DNA of 64,000 nt from Xiphophorus maculatus (Eukaryota > Chordata > Actinopteri > Cyprinodontiformes > Poeciliidae), in contig NC_036458.1 of NCBI RefSeq assembly GCF_002775205.1, forward strand, positions 25,221,868 to 25,285,867, read 5' to 3'. Position 1 is the first letter of the stretch. Every line of letters starts with the position of its first letter. The position numbers and the translations under genes were made by a program. The notes beneath the pieces were generated by a model. It ran no database searches. It was given only the letters and a program-made list of their open reading frames with translations, and was not told the DNA's origin. Of this stretch, positions 46,905 to 58,898 are shown in pieces.

Positions 46905-49900
46905 ATGAACATTCCTTTGTCTTCCACCCTCCTCGTGATTGTTTCCATTAATTTCTCTGGGTGGCTGCTCCTGCCTGTGGGAAGCTCACATGTGTGCCCA
47001 CACCAGTGCATTTGCTATGAGCACGCTGACCTGGTGGACTGCCGCAATGGCAAATTTGAACATGTACCCAGGGGCCTCCCTCACGGTACGTGGCTGCTGA
47101 AGCTTGGAGGAAACAATCTGAGCATCATAGAAACCCGAACCTTTATTGGACTGTGGTCCCTGAGGGTGCTGGTGCTGACCAACAGTCACATCAAAGAAAT
47201 ACAAGCACAGGTAGGCAGAAAGAGATGGAAGAATAACGGTAAAAACATTAGCTGAGAATTGACTGAAATACATTTGATTGAAAAGTGGATATGCTTAAGC
47301 TTAGGTTGACATAATTTCCCACAGACAGGATGGGTATGTCATGACCATGCAAGGATAAGTGTGTTAGATAATGGATGGATGGATAGCATGGGTCTGCTTC
47401 AGAAAGTGCATGGCATCATGAAGATGAAGATTATATAGAAAGATTTAAACAAAGCATGTCACCAGCCAGGAAACTATGGCTTGGGGACAAATAGGACCTC
47501 AAAATTGACCCTGAGTATATCATTAAATTAGTCCCCAAGTTGCATAATTTGTGGGTCAAGCTGCTTTGGTGTGTCCGAGCAAGATGTCCAACAAACATCA
47601 CTCATTTGTTTGTTGGACAAGTTCTGCTGGAAGAAATAGGTCAGAATTCTATTGGAAGGACTTAAAAGTGTCAAATGTAAAGTAATCACCAAAACAAGCA
47701 GTCATTCACAAGACAGAAACAGAAGCAGATCATGACAAGGGTGCAGATAAAATATTGTTTCTAAGAATTAGAGTTGAAAGAAAAGGAAACTGGAAACTGA
47801 ATTGAAAAAAACTACTGTCTTGGTCGATTTAATATTCAGTGGGACAGAGATAACTTAAAAATGATCATTTAAAGAATAAGAAGTTTCTCATCTTTGTATT
47901 TGCAGGCTTTTTTTTCTTTAGCCTTCCTTGAAAAGTTGGATCTCAGCTGGAATCAGATAACGACTCTCCCTGTGGACTTCTCCTCCAGCTTGTCTGCTCT
48001 GAAGGAGCTCCGACTGGAACACAACAATTTAAATTATATATCTGGATTCAGGTACCTGTCTAAGTTTTACAAACATGCAGATTTTTGAGAAAGAGCATTT
48101 TCAAATCTTACTCTGTTATGACAAAAAATATTTGATTTTTTTTTAGATTTTATGGAATACAGAAACACAGAGTTGTGCATAATTGTGATGTGGGTAGGCA
48201 GTTATACAAGAGTATGTTGTTTCAACATACATGTATGCTATTCATCCTACATGAGTTTCAATATTAAAGTAAAATGTAATGGAACACAACATTTTTCAGA
48301 TTTGTGTTCATAGAAAATGCTGAAAAACAAGTATCAATTTCCTTTTCCTTTTAATCATGCATGTGTTTGTGTTGGTTTATTATTATAGAAAATCCACCCA
48401 TGACAAAATGTAGATTTTAGGTATATGATTTTTTTAGGTACATTAAAAGCTACCTAAAAGCTGGCAAAAACTCCCAGGTTTTAGGGTCAAAGTGAATAAG
48501 AGACCTTGATGAATAATTTTAGCTGAGTGATGAGGTGATGATGATGTTCTAGACCAGGAGTCTGCAACTCCAGGCCTCAAATGCCTCGATCCTGCCACTG
48601 CTGGATTCATTCCTGCTAAAACAAACCTGAATCAATTGAACAAGCTATTCATTTTAAACAGGTACAGTTTGTGAACAGGACATGCCAGAAAGGAAATTAA
48701 GGTGTGTTGGAGCAGGAATGCATCCAAAAGTTAGCATATGCAGATTCATATTCTAGACTTTTTCTTCTGTCTTTGAGTTTCTGGACAATTTCACACAATA
48801 CCTTTTGTTTTCAACCTTCAAGCTTGGAACACTTGGACAACATGGAAAAGTTGGACCTCAGTTATAACCAGCTGGTGTCTGTTGGCCCTGGTGTGTTCAG
48901 GGGCCTCTCTAGGCTGAGACAGCTCTTTCTACACAACAACAGACTGACAGTGGTGGAGCAAGGCAGTCTTGATATGCTGCCTGGACTTGAGGTAAATGAA
49001 GTCGATATAAACTGTAATTAACTACTGCAGAGATGGGCAACTCCAGTTGTAAAGGGCCGATGCTCGGCCAGCTTTAGATGTGTCCCTGCTCCAACACACC
49101 TCAGTCAAATAATTAGCAGGACTCTTGAGAACTTGATTGAATACTGGAATTATTCAGCAATTTTATTTAGGACACATCAAAAAGTTCTAGATCACCAGTG
49201 AGCCCATCCCAGATCCCACCCCTGATCTAGAGAAATGGTGACCAGCTCCAGTGTTCTGCAGTTTTAGATGGACAATTTGAATGAGCTGTGTTGGAGCAGA
49301 CACGTCATAAACTTGTCATAAACTTCTGCAGAAGCCTGCAGGTATGTAGAAGCAGGGACGACATGCTGAATACTGGCGCTTGAGGAATGACTGGACACCA
49401 TTGATCTAGAAGTTCTGTTTTAATTTCAAGATCAGATTTTTAAAAACCTGTGCCCACTGACAGCTGGAGTTAGGCACAAACACCCCTCTAAATCCCACAA
49501 AGACAAGCCTGTTATATACAGGATGGATGGATATAAAAAATAATAAGTGCATTGAATCAATCCTTAGGAACTGTCAGAATACATTCTGGGATAAAACAAT
49601 GGTAGTTCATTCTGTCCTGAGTAAAAAGAATAATGGTAATAATTAAGAGAATGTAAATCAGACATGTGAACGTCTTCTCTCATGATTTTGAAAATAATTC
49701 TCTGTGTACAAAGTTTGTGCCTGTGTGTCTGTTTAGGTGCTGCAGCTGAGTAACAACAACATCTCCCAGATAGACTCTGACGCTCTGGCTCCTCTCTATA
49801 GTCTGGCGATTCTTAATCTGGAAGGAAACAACTTGCATCACCTGAAGTTTAAGACCTTCATCAGTCTTCATACAACAGCAACACACATTCAGCTTTCAGG

Positions 49901-50951
49901 TTAACTAAAACTTTTCTGAAAGGTTCTTCTCTGACTATTTTGGACTTTATTGGTAAATTAGTTGACTGGTAAGGAGGCAGCAAAAGAATTGGAATAGGCA
50001 CGTACACTCAGTGATGGCATAGATACTTTAAAAAAGTAATTGGATTATTGATTACTCCTTGAAAGAGTAACAAACATGTTTTTTGTGTGTTCCATTATTG
50101 TCTGGAAAACTCTAAATAGGATTGTAGATCTCCCCCCAGCCTCTAGGTTCTGTGTTACGGCCCTTGTGTTTGCTGTCAGAGTGCAGTGCACAACGCTTCT
50201 CCTACGGCTCCACCACTCAGATGGCTGCTGCACACATCTGTGACACTTATCTTAATCTTAATGATTATAATGCCGTTTAGTTGTGCAACTTTACAGACAC
50301 GTTCATTCATGGCTATTTTTATCTTAAGCTAAGCTGTTAGCAATATGCTAACTTTAGTCACCAAAAATAACAGTCCGTGCTTACCAAAGACAGGACTACC
50401 ACTTTGTGTCAACCTATACTAGAGATGTCACCACAGTCAACTAACTAATTTTTAGTTAGGGGATGGGGTATTAATTGCATTTTCTCTACTTGCAAAAATC
50501 CCAAGCTGGAACCTTTGCACCTGCAAGCGACAGTGATGATCAAGAGGGAGAGTTTCTATTTCTATTATTCTTATAAGACAGAATAATAGAAGTCAAAAGA
50601 ATGTTGAAAGTAGAACTTTCTTGTTTCTCTCTCACTCTTATTTTTACCACGCCAGGCAACCCATGGAGCTGCGACTGTGAGCTACATCGTGTCTTCAGCA
50701 AGATCTTGCATGTCCGCTACCTCCATATTGACGACTACCGAAATGTGACCTGCAAGGACCCCCCACAGCTGGTGGGGGCTTCTCTGGCCTGGGTGGACAG
50801 TCAGCTCTGCGTTGCGGAAACGGCCACTGTCCTTGTCATTACCGTCACGGTCCTGGTGACTGTGGTGGCAGCTGTGGTGATGGCAGAGAGAAACAGGAAG
50901 AAAAGTCGTGGGAAGAACTGGGATGCTGACTCACAAAGTCCCCCATCTTAA
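46905..50951 (+). CDS. Single-pass leucine-rich-repeat membrane protein, 359 aa, 5 exons
   Basis: Exons 46905-47210, 47906-48051, 48823-48991, 49737-49899, 50656-50951, all AG/GT, phases closing to 359 aa. The N terminus is a hydrophobic signal peptide (about 1-28). An LRRNT cap follows with C31, C35, C37 and C46 (VCPHQCICYEHADLVDC). Five to six LRRs are seen, for example KLDLSWNQITTLPVDFSSSL, KLDLSYNQLVSVGPGVFRGL and VLQLSNNNISQIDSDAL. The LRRCT starts NPWSCDCELHRVF (C267, C269, C294, C313). One membrane helix lies at about 317-337 (ATVLVITVTVLVTVVAAVVM), then a short tail with RNRKKSRGK. The layout is shared with the BK-channel gamma subunits (LRRC26/38/52/55) and other small LRR surface proteins. 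I cannot choose among them. AATAAA signals lie at 51523 and near 51667. Confidence 0.85.
47585..47619. repeat. Perfect hairpin, 13-bp arms, 9-nt loop
   Basis: Arms 47585-47597 and 47607-47619 (TGTCCAACAAACA and its complement). In intron 1 of the LRR gene. Confidence 0.75.
48553..49420. mobile_element. Cluster of decayed MITE-like pieces around LRR exon 3
   Basis: Three stretches (48553-48720, 49030-49195, 49240-49410) carry the phrases of the palindromic MITE class, such as CAACTCCAGGCCTC, TTTTAGATG and CTCCAACACACCT. All are diverged. The coding exon 48823-48991 sits between the first and second. Confidence 0.45.
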
Positions 50952-53052
50952 AAAAAAAAGTTTTATAACTCATGTACATTTTTTACCCTATTTGCTTTTA
51001 GTGCAGAAAAAGAAGGCTGCAAATATAAATCTGCTAAGACTTATGAAGACTGACTTTGGACCTGCTGCATTCCCTCCAGCAGTAGGACAATACTGTCTCA
51101 GATTTCTTTCTCATTTTCAAAATCAGAACAGGCAGCAGGTCAGGCCATCACTGGTCCATTTTTTTTTACAAGAAGTCCATTGCAGGGTAGTTTGAGAAAG
51201 ACAGAATGTCACTGGGGTCAAATAGTCAGACTTGATGTTGCAACTATCTCTTTACTCATTAAATATGTGCATGTGCTTAAAGCAGTGTGATGGGGGTTTA
51301 GGACCAAACACCCACCTTCGCTACAAGAAAGCAAGTAAGACTCTAATTATTGATTTGTAGGATTTTCAGCTGTTTTGCATAATCACAGAAAACTTAGGTA
51401 TGCTGACAAGAAGCAGCTAGAAATATGTCTGTTCTAATGAATCAATTAGGCATGTGCTTGCATCTCTAACTCAGCATTTTCTATATGTCACTGTTTACAT
51501 CAGTATTATTATTTTTTGTTTTAATAAACAGGGTTATTTTATTTGAACATTACATTCATTTTTTTATGTAAATATACTAAATTAAAAACCTGTTTACTTC
51601 TCAATTGGACTTAGTTCCAGAGTTTGACTGAAGCTTTCTAAATTATGATTAGTTACAATTCTGTAAAATAAATATTTTTTCGTTTGGGGTTTTTTCTGTC
51701 CAGTGGATGTTGTATTAATGTTGTTTGTTCTATAGATATAAAATTACTGATTTAAAGCATTCTGTTGTAGTTTTAGCTGTAATGTCTGTTTGTTCTGATA
51801 GAATGTATCTGTGAACCAGTGTCAAGTCTTTTGAAAGTGTGACAGGTTTTCTTCCAGGATTGAACCCTGGTTTCATCATTCATCATTTTTCATAATTCAA
51901 TCAACTCTGAATGAATACTGAATAAGTGAATATTTATACAATCACTTATTTCATGTTATTTTTGATTGTCATCAGTTTTCACTTTAACATAAAAAGCAGT
52001 TTTTGGTGCACTTTCTTTTCCAAAAAAGTGTAAGAGATCCAAAGTATTGAGAACATTTTACAGGCATTATAAGTATGCACAACATACTTTTTTTAATTTA
52101 TAAAAATAGTACATCATGTATCATTTTCTGCATTGGTCTATCAAATTAAATTCTAAATAGCAAATTGTGGTTGTAATGTGACAACATGTAAAATGTTTTA
52201 AAGATATGAATACTTTTACAGGAGATTATTTTATTAATCATGTCTTTTTATATGTAATGTTAACTCTGATAGCCAATCTGGAGTTATTCAGCAGGTGCGT
52301 TTCTCACCCTGGCTTATCTGCACAATTAATTTAATTTAAACTTTGTTATCAAAAATACTCCCAAAAATCTGAAAGCCAGTCAAATATAAACTAGATAACA
52401 TGTTTGATCTTGTTGAAAATTTTTAAGATGTTTTCCACCTGTCAAATTCTTTTGCATTTTACAATGATATTATAGTTGGTAGTTAAATTTCACATTATTT
52501 TTCTACGAATTATTTTGTTCTTCATGGCTGATTCGCTTCATTTAGAGTTAGTTTTTATTTGACTGAATAATTTACTTTTCATTTTTTATGCACTTCTCTC
52601 ACTGACCACTAAATTAGCATACTTTTTGCTAATGATGAGTTTACCTGATTGTCTTACTCCTAAAGTAGGACAGGACATGGGAATAACTGTGCAGTGATAG
52701 CACAGTGGAAGGTTTATATGCCGTCACAGATAGAGTTACATGATCTATTTGCCCTTGTTTTTAAAATCAACAGAACAGACAGGAACAATGAGGATTAGTG
52801 GGAGATTAACTTCCATGCACTGACTGATGGCAAGAATTTAGATTCAAGCTGAGAGATGAGTGCTGGAATTATCTTCTTTCTGGATTACATTTACAGTAAA
52901 AACTCTGATCTCTTCCACTCAGGAGAGTTTGGTTTAGCTAGAAAGGATGGCAAAAAGGGGAGATAGACATAAATACTGGCTAAATGGATGATAAGCAGTG
53001 TAAATTCTGCCCATGCACAGTTCTGGAATCAGAATGTTCGAAGGCTTTTAAC
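50952..53052. other. LRR gene 3' UTR and AT-rich spacer
   Basis: The likely 3' UTR runs to the AATAAA signals at 51523 and 51667. After that I see no gene, RNA or clear repeat. Confidence 0.4.
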
Positions 53053-53641
53053 TACACTGTGTGCACAATTATTTGGCAAGTGAGTATTTTGATCATAAGA
53101 CCTTTTTTATGAATATTTTCTAACTCCAAGCTGGATAAACTTAAATGGCTTTAATCATAGCAAGTGATGTGTATCTGTGTAGTCAGTAGGAGTGAGGCCT
53201 AAGGAGGTCAAGACACTATGTCAAGGTGTGCATGAATATTAAGCAGCTTCTTTAGGCAAAATGGGCCAACAAAAAAAATAATAATTATCTTACGTTGAAA
53301 AGTGTCTCAGAAGGATGCAGGACTTCTTGAAATTGATAAAATATTGGAGCATGATCACAAAAAACAATCCAATGTTTTGTTGTAAATAGCTAACATGGCC
53401 AGAGGAAACAAGATGAGGGGAAAAAAAGAAAAAATAACTACCAATGCTTTGAGAAGAATCAATCATGAAGAAAAACGGAATCCCATAATTTTAACCTACC
53501 TGGAGTATCTAGAAGATGTTCAGAACTCAGAGACATGGTACATTTCAGGACTGGGCCCAGAAATATCTCAAGACATATTCTTCAAAGATTTTATGGATGA
53601 AATGAGCAACCATCTTGCGTGACCTTTGTCACGCAAGATGG
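53053..53641 (+). mobile_element. Tc1/mariner-like transposon, internally deleted and decayed
   Basis: It starts with the terminus CACTGTGTGCACAATTATTT at 53055. Transposase-derived sequence follows: ATGGGCCAAC, GTGTCTCAGAAGGATGCAG, TTGAAATTGATAAAATATTG and, after an internal loss, GGACTGGGCC-AGAAATATCT and TTTATGGATGAAATGAG. The right terminus is absent. A 75-codon ORF at 53395-53622 is a by-product. A perfect hairpin (53610-53641) marks the broken end. Confidence 0.6.
53610..53641. repeat. Perfect hairpin, 14-bp arms, 4-nt loop
   Basis: Arms 53610-53623 and 53628-53641 (CCATCTTGCGTGAC and its complement), loop CTTT. It stands where the decayed transposase sequence stops. Confidence 0.85.
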
Positions 53642-54129
53642 GAGCTTAAGAAGACAGACAAACAAAAAGGAAACACAAAATTACTAATTAAAAAGTGTAT
53701 TCCCTGTTAGAACATGGCAGAAATGATTCATTTAATTGCTTCATCTGGACAGAAACACAAGCAGAAAAGGTTATTAGAGCAGAATAATCCAATCTAGGTT
53801 TGAAGTCTCTAGGTGTTTTCATCTTCATGGTTGAAAAATAGAACAAAAGATATACATTTTTGAAGTAACTATGAGTTTTGACGAATCACAAACAGCATTT
53901 TTTTTAGTTCATGTAAAAATGACAACATATTTAGGCCAACATGTTCAACTAATCCTGGATCCCTTTTATAAAAGTGTTAAGTACTACTCCATTAGTTTTC
54001 ACACTATGACTGACAATATTTTTAAAGTCAGCAAATATATCCAAAACTATAACAACTATTGTTGCTACGGTCAGGAGCAACAGTAGTTCAATAATATTAT
54101 TGTTGCAACCCTTATTCACCACTAATATA

Positions 54130-55692
54130 CACTGCTCAAAAAGTAAAGGGAACACTCAAATAACACATCCTAGATCTGAATGAAAGAAATATTCTCATTG
54201 AATACTTTGTTCTGTACAAAGTTGAATGTGCTGACAACAAAATCATCAATGGAAATCAAATTTATTAACCAATGGAGGCCTGGATTTGGAGCCACACACA
54301 AAATTAAAGTGAAATAACACTACAGGCTGATCCAACTTTAATGTAATGTCCTTAAAACAAGTCAAAATGAGGCTCAGTATTGTGTGTGGCCTCCACGTGC
54401 CTGTATGACCTCCCTACAACGCCTGGGCATGCTCCTGATGAGGTGGCGGATGGTCTCCTGAGGGATCTCCTCCCAGACTTGGACTAAAGCATCCGCCAAC
54501 TCCTGGACAGTCTGTGGTGCAACGTGACATTGGTGGATGGAGCGAGACATGATGTCCCAGATGTGCTCAATCGGATTCAGGTCTGGGGAACGGGCTGGCC
54601 AGTCCATAGCTTCAAAGCCTTCATCTTGCAGGAACTGCTGACACACTCCAGCCACATGAGGTCTAGCATTGTCCTGCATTAGGAGGAACCCGGGGCCCAC
54701 CGCACCAGCATATGGTCTCACAAGGGGTCTGAGGATCTCATCTCGGTACCTAATGGCAGTCAGGCTACCTCTGGTGAGCACATGGAGGGCTGTGCGGCCC
54801 TCCAAAGAAATGCCACCCCACACCATTACTGACCCACTGCCAAACCGGTCATGCTGAAGGATGTTGCAGGCAGCAGACCACTATCCACGGCGTCTCCAGA
54901 CTCTGTCACGTCTGTCACATGTGCTCAGTGTGAACCTGCTTTTATCTGTGAAGAGCACAAGGCGCCAGTGGCGAGTTTGCCAATCCTGGTGTTCTCTGGC
55001 AAATGCCAAGCATCCTGCACGGTGTTGGGCTGTGAGCACAACCCCCATTTGTGGACATCGGGCCCTCATACTATCCTCATGGAGTTGGTTTCTAACCGTT
55101 TGTGCAGACACATGCACATTTGTGGCCTGCTGGAGGTCATTTTGCAGGGCTCTGGCAGTGCTCCTCCTGTTCCTTCTTGCACAAAGGCGGAGGTAGCGGT
55201 CCTGCTGCTGGGTTGTTGCCCTCCTACGGCCTCCTCCACGTCTCCTGGTGTACTGGCCTGTCTCCTGGTAGCGCCTCCAGCCTCTGGACACTACGCTGAC
55301 AGACACAGCAAACCTTCTTGCCATAGCTCGCATTGATGTGCCATCCTGGATGAGCTGCACTACCTGAGCCACTTGTGTGGGTTGTGGAGTCCGTCTCATG
55401 CTACCACGAGTGTGAAAGCACCACCAACATTCAAAACTGACCAAAACTGCCAGACAGCATAGGTACTGAGAAGTGGTCTGTGGTCCCAACTGCAGAACCA
55501 CTCCTTTATTGAGTGTGTCTTGCTAATTGCCAATAATTTCCACCTGTTGTCTATTCCATTTGCACAACAGCAGGTGAAATTGATTGTCAATCAGTGTTGC
55601 TTCCTAAGTGGACAGTTTGATTTCACAGAAGTTTGATTTACTTGGAGTTATATTGTGTTGTTTAAGTGTTCCCTTTATTTTTTTGAGCAGTG
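54130..55692 (-). mobile_element. Tc1-like transposon, full length, TA target sites
   Basis: The inverted ends CACTGCTCAAAAA(G/A)TAAAGGGA ACAC stand at both sides, each next to TA (54128-54129 and 55693-55694). The length is 1,563 bp. The transposase reads on the minus strand. The ends differ at only a few positions near the termini, so the copy is fairly young. Confidence 0.93.
54374..55399 (-). pseudogene. Tc1-like transposase with one in-frame stop
   Basis: One continuous frame from ATG at 55399 to the stop at 54374 would give 341 codons, a normal Tc1 length. A TAG at 54881-54883 interrupts it. The first half has the helix-turn-helix DNA-binding part ([29 protein letters not shown]). The second half has MVWGGISLEGRTALHV. 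The DDE triad is visible as D in LFTDKSRF, D in MQDNARPH, and E in DLNPIEHIWD. The stop falls between the first and second D. I see no frameshift, so the gene is inactive mainly through this nonsense change, unless read through. Confidence 0.88.
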
Positions 55693-55963
55693 TATTTTAA
55701 AAGGTAACTCCAGTCACTGGTAGTTCTTCTGATGCTTCATAAAAGTCACTTTAAACTGTAGGAATGGTATCATGAAACGTTTTAGTTTTCAAGCCAACAC
55801 CATACCTGTCCCAAACCTTGCTGGAGTTTTTCTTTCAATTTTGTGGGTGTGTTAAGAATTACTTAAACAAATTTCGTAACTTATCAGCAGTAGGTGGACT
55901 TTGTCTGCTAAACACAGAAGCCTGGAAGAGTGTGTCAATGTGTGTGTAGTTCTCAGTTCGACA

Positions 55964-58845
55964 ATGAACGCCATCAAGGTAATGGTTTGTTGATTTTCTG
56001 TATTACATATTTTATCATTTGTGTTTTACTCAGTTTCTGGTTGCTGCTTGTTGCAGATTCTTTGCTTTTTAATTACTGTCTCAGAGCTGAGTGTAATCAG
56101 CATGGCTGCTGAGGTTCCATTGAAACGGGTGAGTGACCTGTTGCTTTGTCCTGATCTCTGGAGGTTCTAAAACATAACCTGCTTCTTTCTGTCTCTCCAT
56201 AGAATTCCCATCAGACAGCAGACAACCAACAGGGTAGGAAGTTTGCGATTGGGTTGCATATGAGATTGTTCTCAGCCAAGTAGAGATATTTTTTCTATTG
56301 TAGGAAAATGTTAAGTGGAGCACCAGGTGCAGTCAATAGTTTACGTATGTCATAATATACAATAGTTCAGATAATATCGGTCTGCAGAATCTGCGAGCTG
56401 CTTGGACCTCACAGACAAGAACTCAACATTTTAACTTAGTGTTTTTTTATGGTGATCCAGCATGTTGAGCTCATAAATGACAGGACCTACTTTTCTGTTG
56501 ATGAAAGGATCCTTTTGCCATTTGGCCAAGTGACTGCTTTCAGTAGTTGGAAAAAGTAAAACACTTTTTGTCCTTCCTTAAATGTCCTCCTGCTAGCTGT
56601 TTCATCATAGTTCTGCTTCTGGCATTTCTTGTGATTGCAGGATTTTGCTTGTAGTAGCAGCATTTTTTGTTTGCATTCGTTTGTTTTGTTTGTGTGCTTT
56701 GGAGTTCGCATCATACATATGTTTGTTGCTCATTGGCACATGGCAGCCATTATACAAAACACCAAATGTCTTTTCTTTGTATTATTTTAAAACAAACTTC
56801 GTTGAAGTTTTTATTTAGCTCATGGTCTGACTTAGTTTTCTCTCTACTATCCACTTGGCACCACATTTTGACAGGGTGTTATTGTTCCTGTCATTGCTCA
56901 AACTCGGTTGCGGAACTATTCTTCAGACAACTTAACTTAGTGTTCAAACAAAGTAGAAGGCGTAGATAATGATGGATGGAAGAAAGGAGTGTAAATCCAG
57001 GCAGGGCAGACCACCATACAGCACAGGCCTAACACTAAAAGCAGCAAACTTTGCACAAAACTGCTATATCATAGAAAAATTATGAATGTACTTGTTGTAT
57101 GTTTCCCTCACACTGCTAGTAAAGATATAAGTCTGAGTTATTTAAAATTATAAAATTTCTTGAATTGAACTGAGTTTTAACCTCTAACTGTCTAATACTA
57201 ACACATCTACTATTGTTTCTGTGGTGCAGGGGGAGCTGTTGTTTTTTTCGCTGCACACCAGGGCTTGCTGAAAGATCTCCCATTCAACCCAGTCATTTTC
57301 AATCAGGTGTTGGTGAACCAAGGCTCTGGTTATGACAATAACACGGGTGTCTTCACTGCTCCTCTTGATGGGATCTACCAGTTTGTGTTTGCTGCTCAGC
57401 TCTGCCGTGGTAACCATAACAACATCTGGGCCTTTATGGTCAATGGAGTTGAAAAGATGATATGTCATGCTCAGGTATGTAACTCACTTTAATTAAAAAA
57501 ACCCCTCAGTCTCACTTGAGTTTAGGTAATAGCTAGCTCATAACTCGTGCTCAGACGTATCCCTGCAGCTTCTGCTCAGTGTGTCACGTCACCACCACAA
57601 ACTTCAATGTGTTTTTTTGGAATTATTAAACACAAAGTAGGGCATAAATTTGAAGCGGGAAAAATGAAACATTGTTTTCAAAATAATTTGCAAATAAAAA
57701 TTGTAATTAGCATTTTTATTGAGCCATTTTAGGCTACATTTCTACCAGACTTACACATACACAGACTGAAATTGTGGCCCATTATTCTTTGCAAAATAGC
57801 TCAAGGTGAATCATAGTGGATGACGAGTGTCTGTGAAAACAAATGTGAAGTTTAATTAGAGATTCTCAGTTAGATTTCACATGTAACTGAGAAAGTCTAA
57901 ACCTAAAGTTGGATTTAGGTTTAGACTATACCTGGGACATTGTAATGGTTGAGTAATCTTTGATCCAAATCATTGTGTTGTGGCTCTGCCAGCTGTCCGT
58001 TTACTTTGGTTGGGTGAACAAAGTCCTGCCTGAGATCAATACGCCATTTTTCTAACAAATACTACTTTGAATCTGTAGTGCACTGCAGATATTTAGTAGC
58101 CGCACAGGCACACCAACTAGAAGGAAACAAACACACACTTGCATTCTATTGGTTGTGAGGTTGCCAGGCAATGGTACTTTTTTGTTTTGAGTGCGAACAG
58201 AATATGATTTGCAAGCGAGCAGAGATGTTTGGAGATTTGATCTGAGCAGAGAGAAGTTTTAAGTGTGACAAGAAAGATTTGAGAAAGCACAACGAAAGAC
58301 AGCAGAAGTTTTGAGGACAAGCATTACAAGTTTCGAGAAGAAAGACATTAAGTACTGCTTTCAAAATAAGTGTAAGCACAGGTATTTAAAGCTTTGAGAA
58401 CAAAAGATACAAAGTCCTGCATTCAGACAGAAAGTGTGCTCTCGACTTATGGCAGAAGAATTTCCCCATAGTTCAGAAGTTTTTTAAAAAAAGTCTGGAA
58501 ACAATTGTTTCCGCTGGGACTGAAAACACCATGTTTTACTTTTAGGTGACTGGCGGCGACACAACCCTCAACACTTGTTATTTCATTGAGGAAATGAAGA
58601 AAGGTGTTCAGATCTGGATAACACAAGTTCAAGGCAGCTGTGCCTGGTCAAGCGCCACCTCAAAAACAATCACTTTCTCTGGTGTCCTGTTGGTTAGCCG
58701 GGGTACCTCCATGCTGGGAGGCAAGTATGGCTCCTGCCCACTACCCAACTTGAGCTACAGACAACAGTCCAGCTCTGCAGAAAAGACTATCAGCTTTTCC
58801 TGTGTCATCATCACCTTTCAAATGATCTTGTTCCTGCTAAATTAA
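55964..58845 (+). CDS. Secreted C1q-domain protein, 220 aa, 5 exons
   Basis: Coding exons 55964-55978, 56057-56128, 56203-56233, 57230-57474, 58546-58845, all AG/GT, phases closing to 220 aa. The first two exons give a signal peptide (MNAIKILCFLITVSELSVIS). A short linker without collagen repeats follows. The C1q/TNF-like domain spans about residues 41-190: AVVFFAAHQG, NPVIFNQVLVNQGSGYDNNT, GVFTAPLDGIYQFVF, and a closing SGVLLVSRG. The last part has an SSSAEK segment and a hydrophobic end (ISFSCVIITFQMILFLLN), which could be a GPI-anchor signal. Family members form trimers and act as extracellular ligands or lectin-like proteins. Fish have many such genes, and I cannot name this one. A solo LTR lies 53 bp after the stop. 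Confidence 0.88.
57894..57927. repeat. Perfect hairpin, 14-bp arms, 6-nt loop
   Basis: Arms 57894-57907 and 57914-57927 (AGTCTAAACCTAAA and its complement), loop GTTGGA. In the last intron of the C1q gene. Confidence 0.8.
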
Positions 58846-58898
58846 TCATGGCAGCCAGATTACTGCAGTTCTAAACTTCAGCTTTCATTTGTGAGCAC

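Noticed and set aside
53395-53622. 75-codon ORF starting MARGNKMRG
   Set aside because: It is a by-product of the decayed Tc1/mariner transposase sequence, not a gene.
54851-55336. 161-codon + strand ORF opposite the Tc1 transposase
   Set aside because: Antisense shadow of the conserved transposase. No independent evidence.
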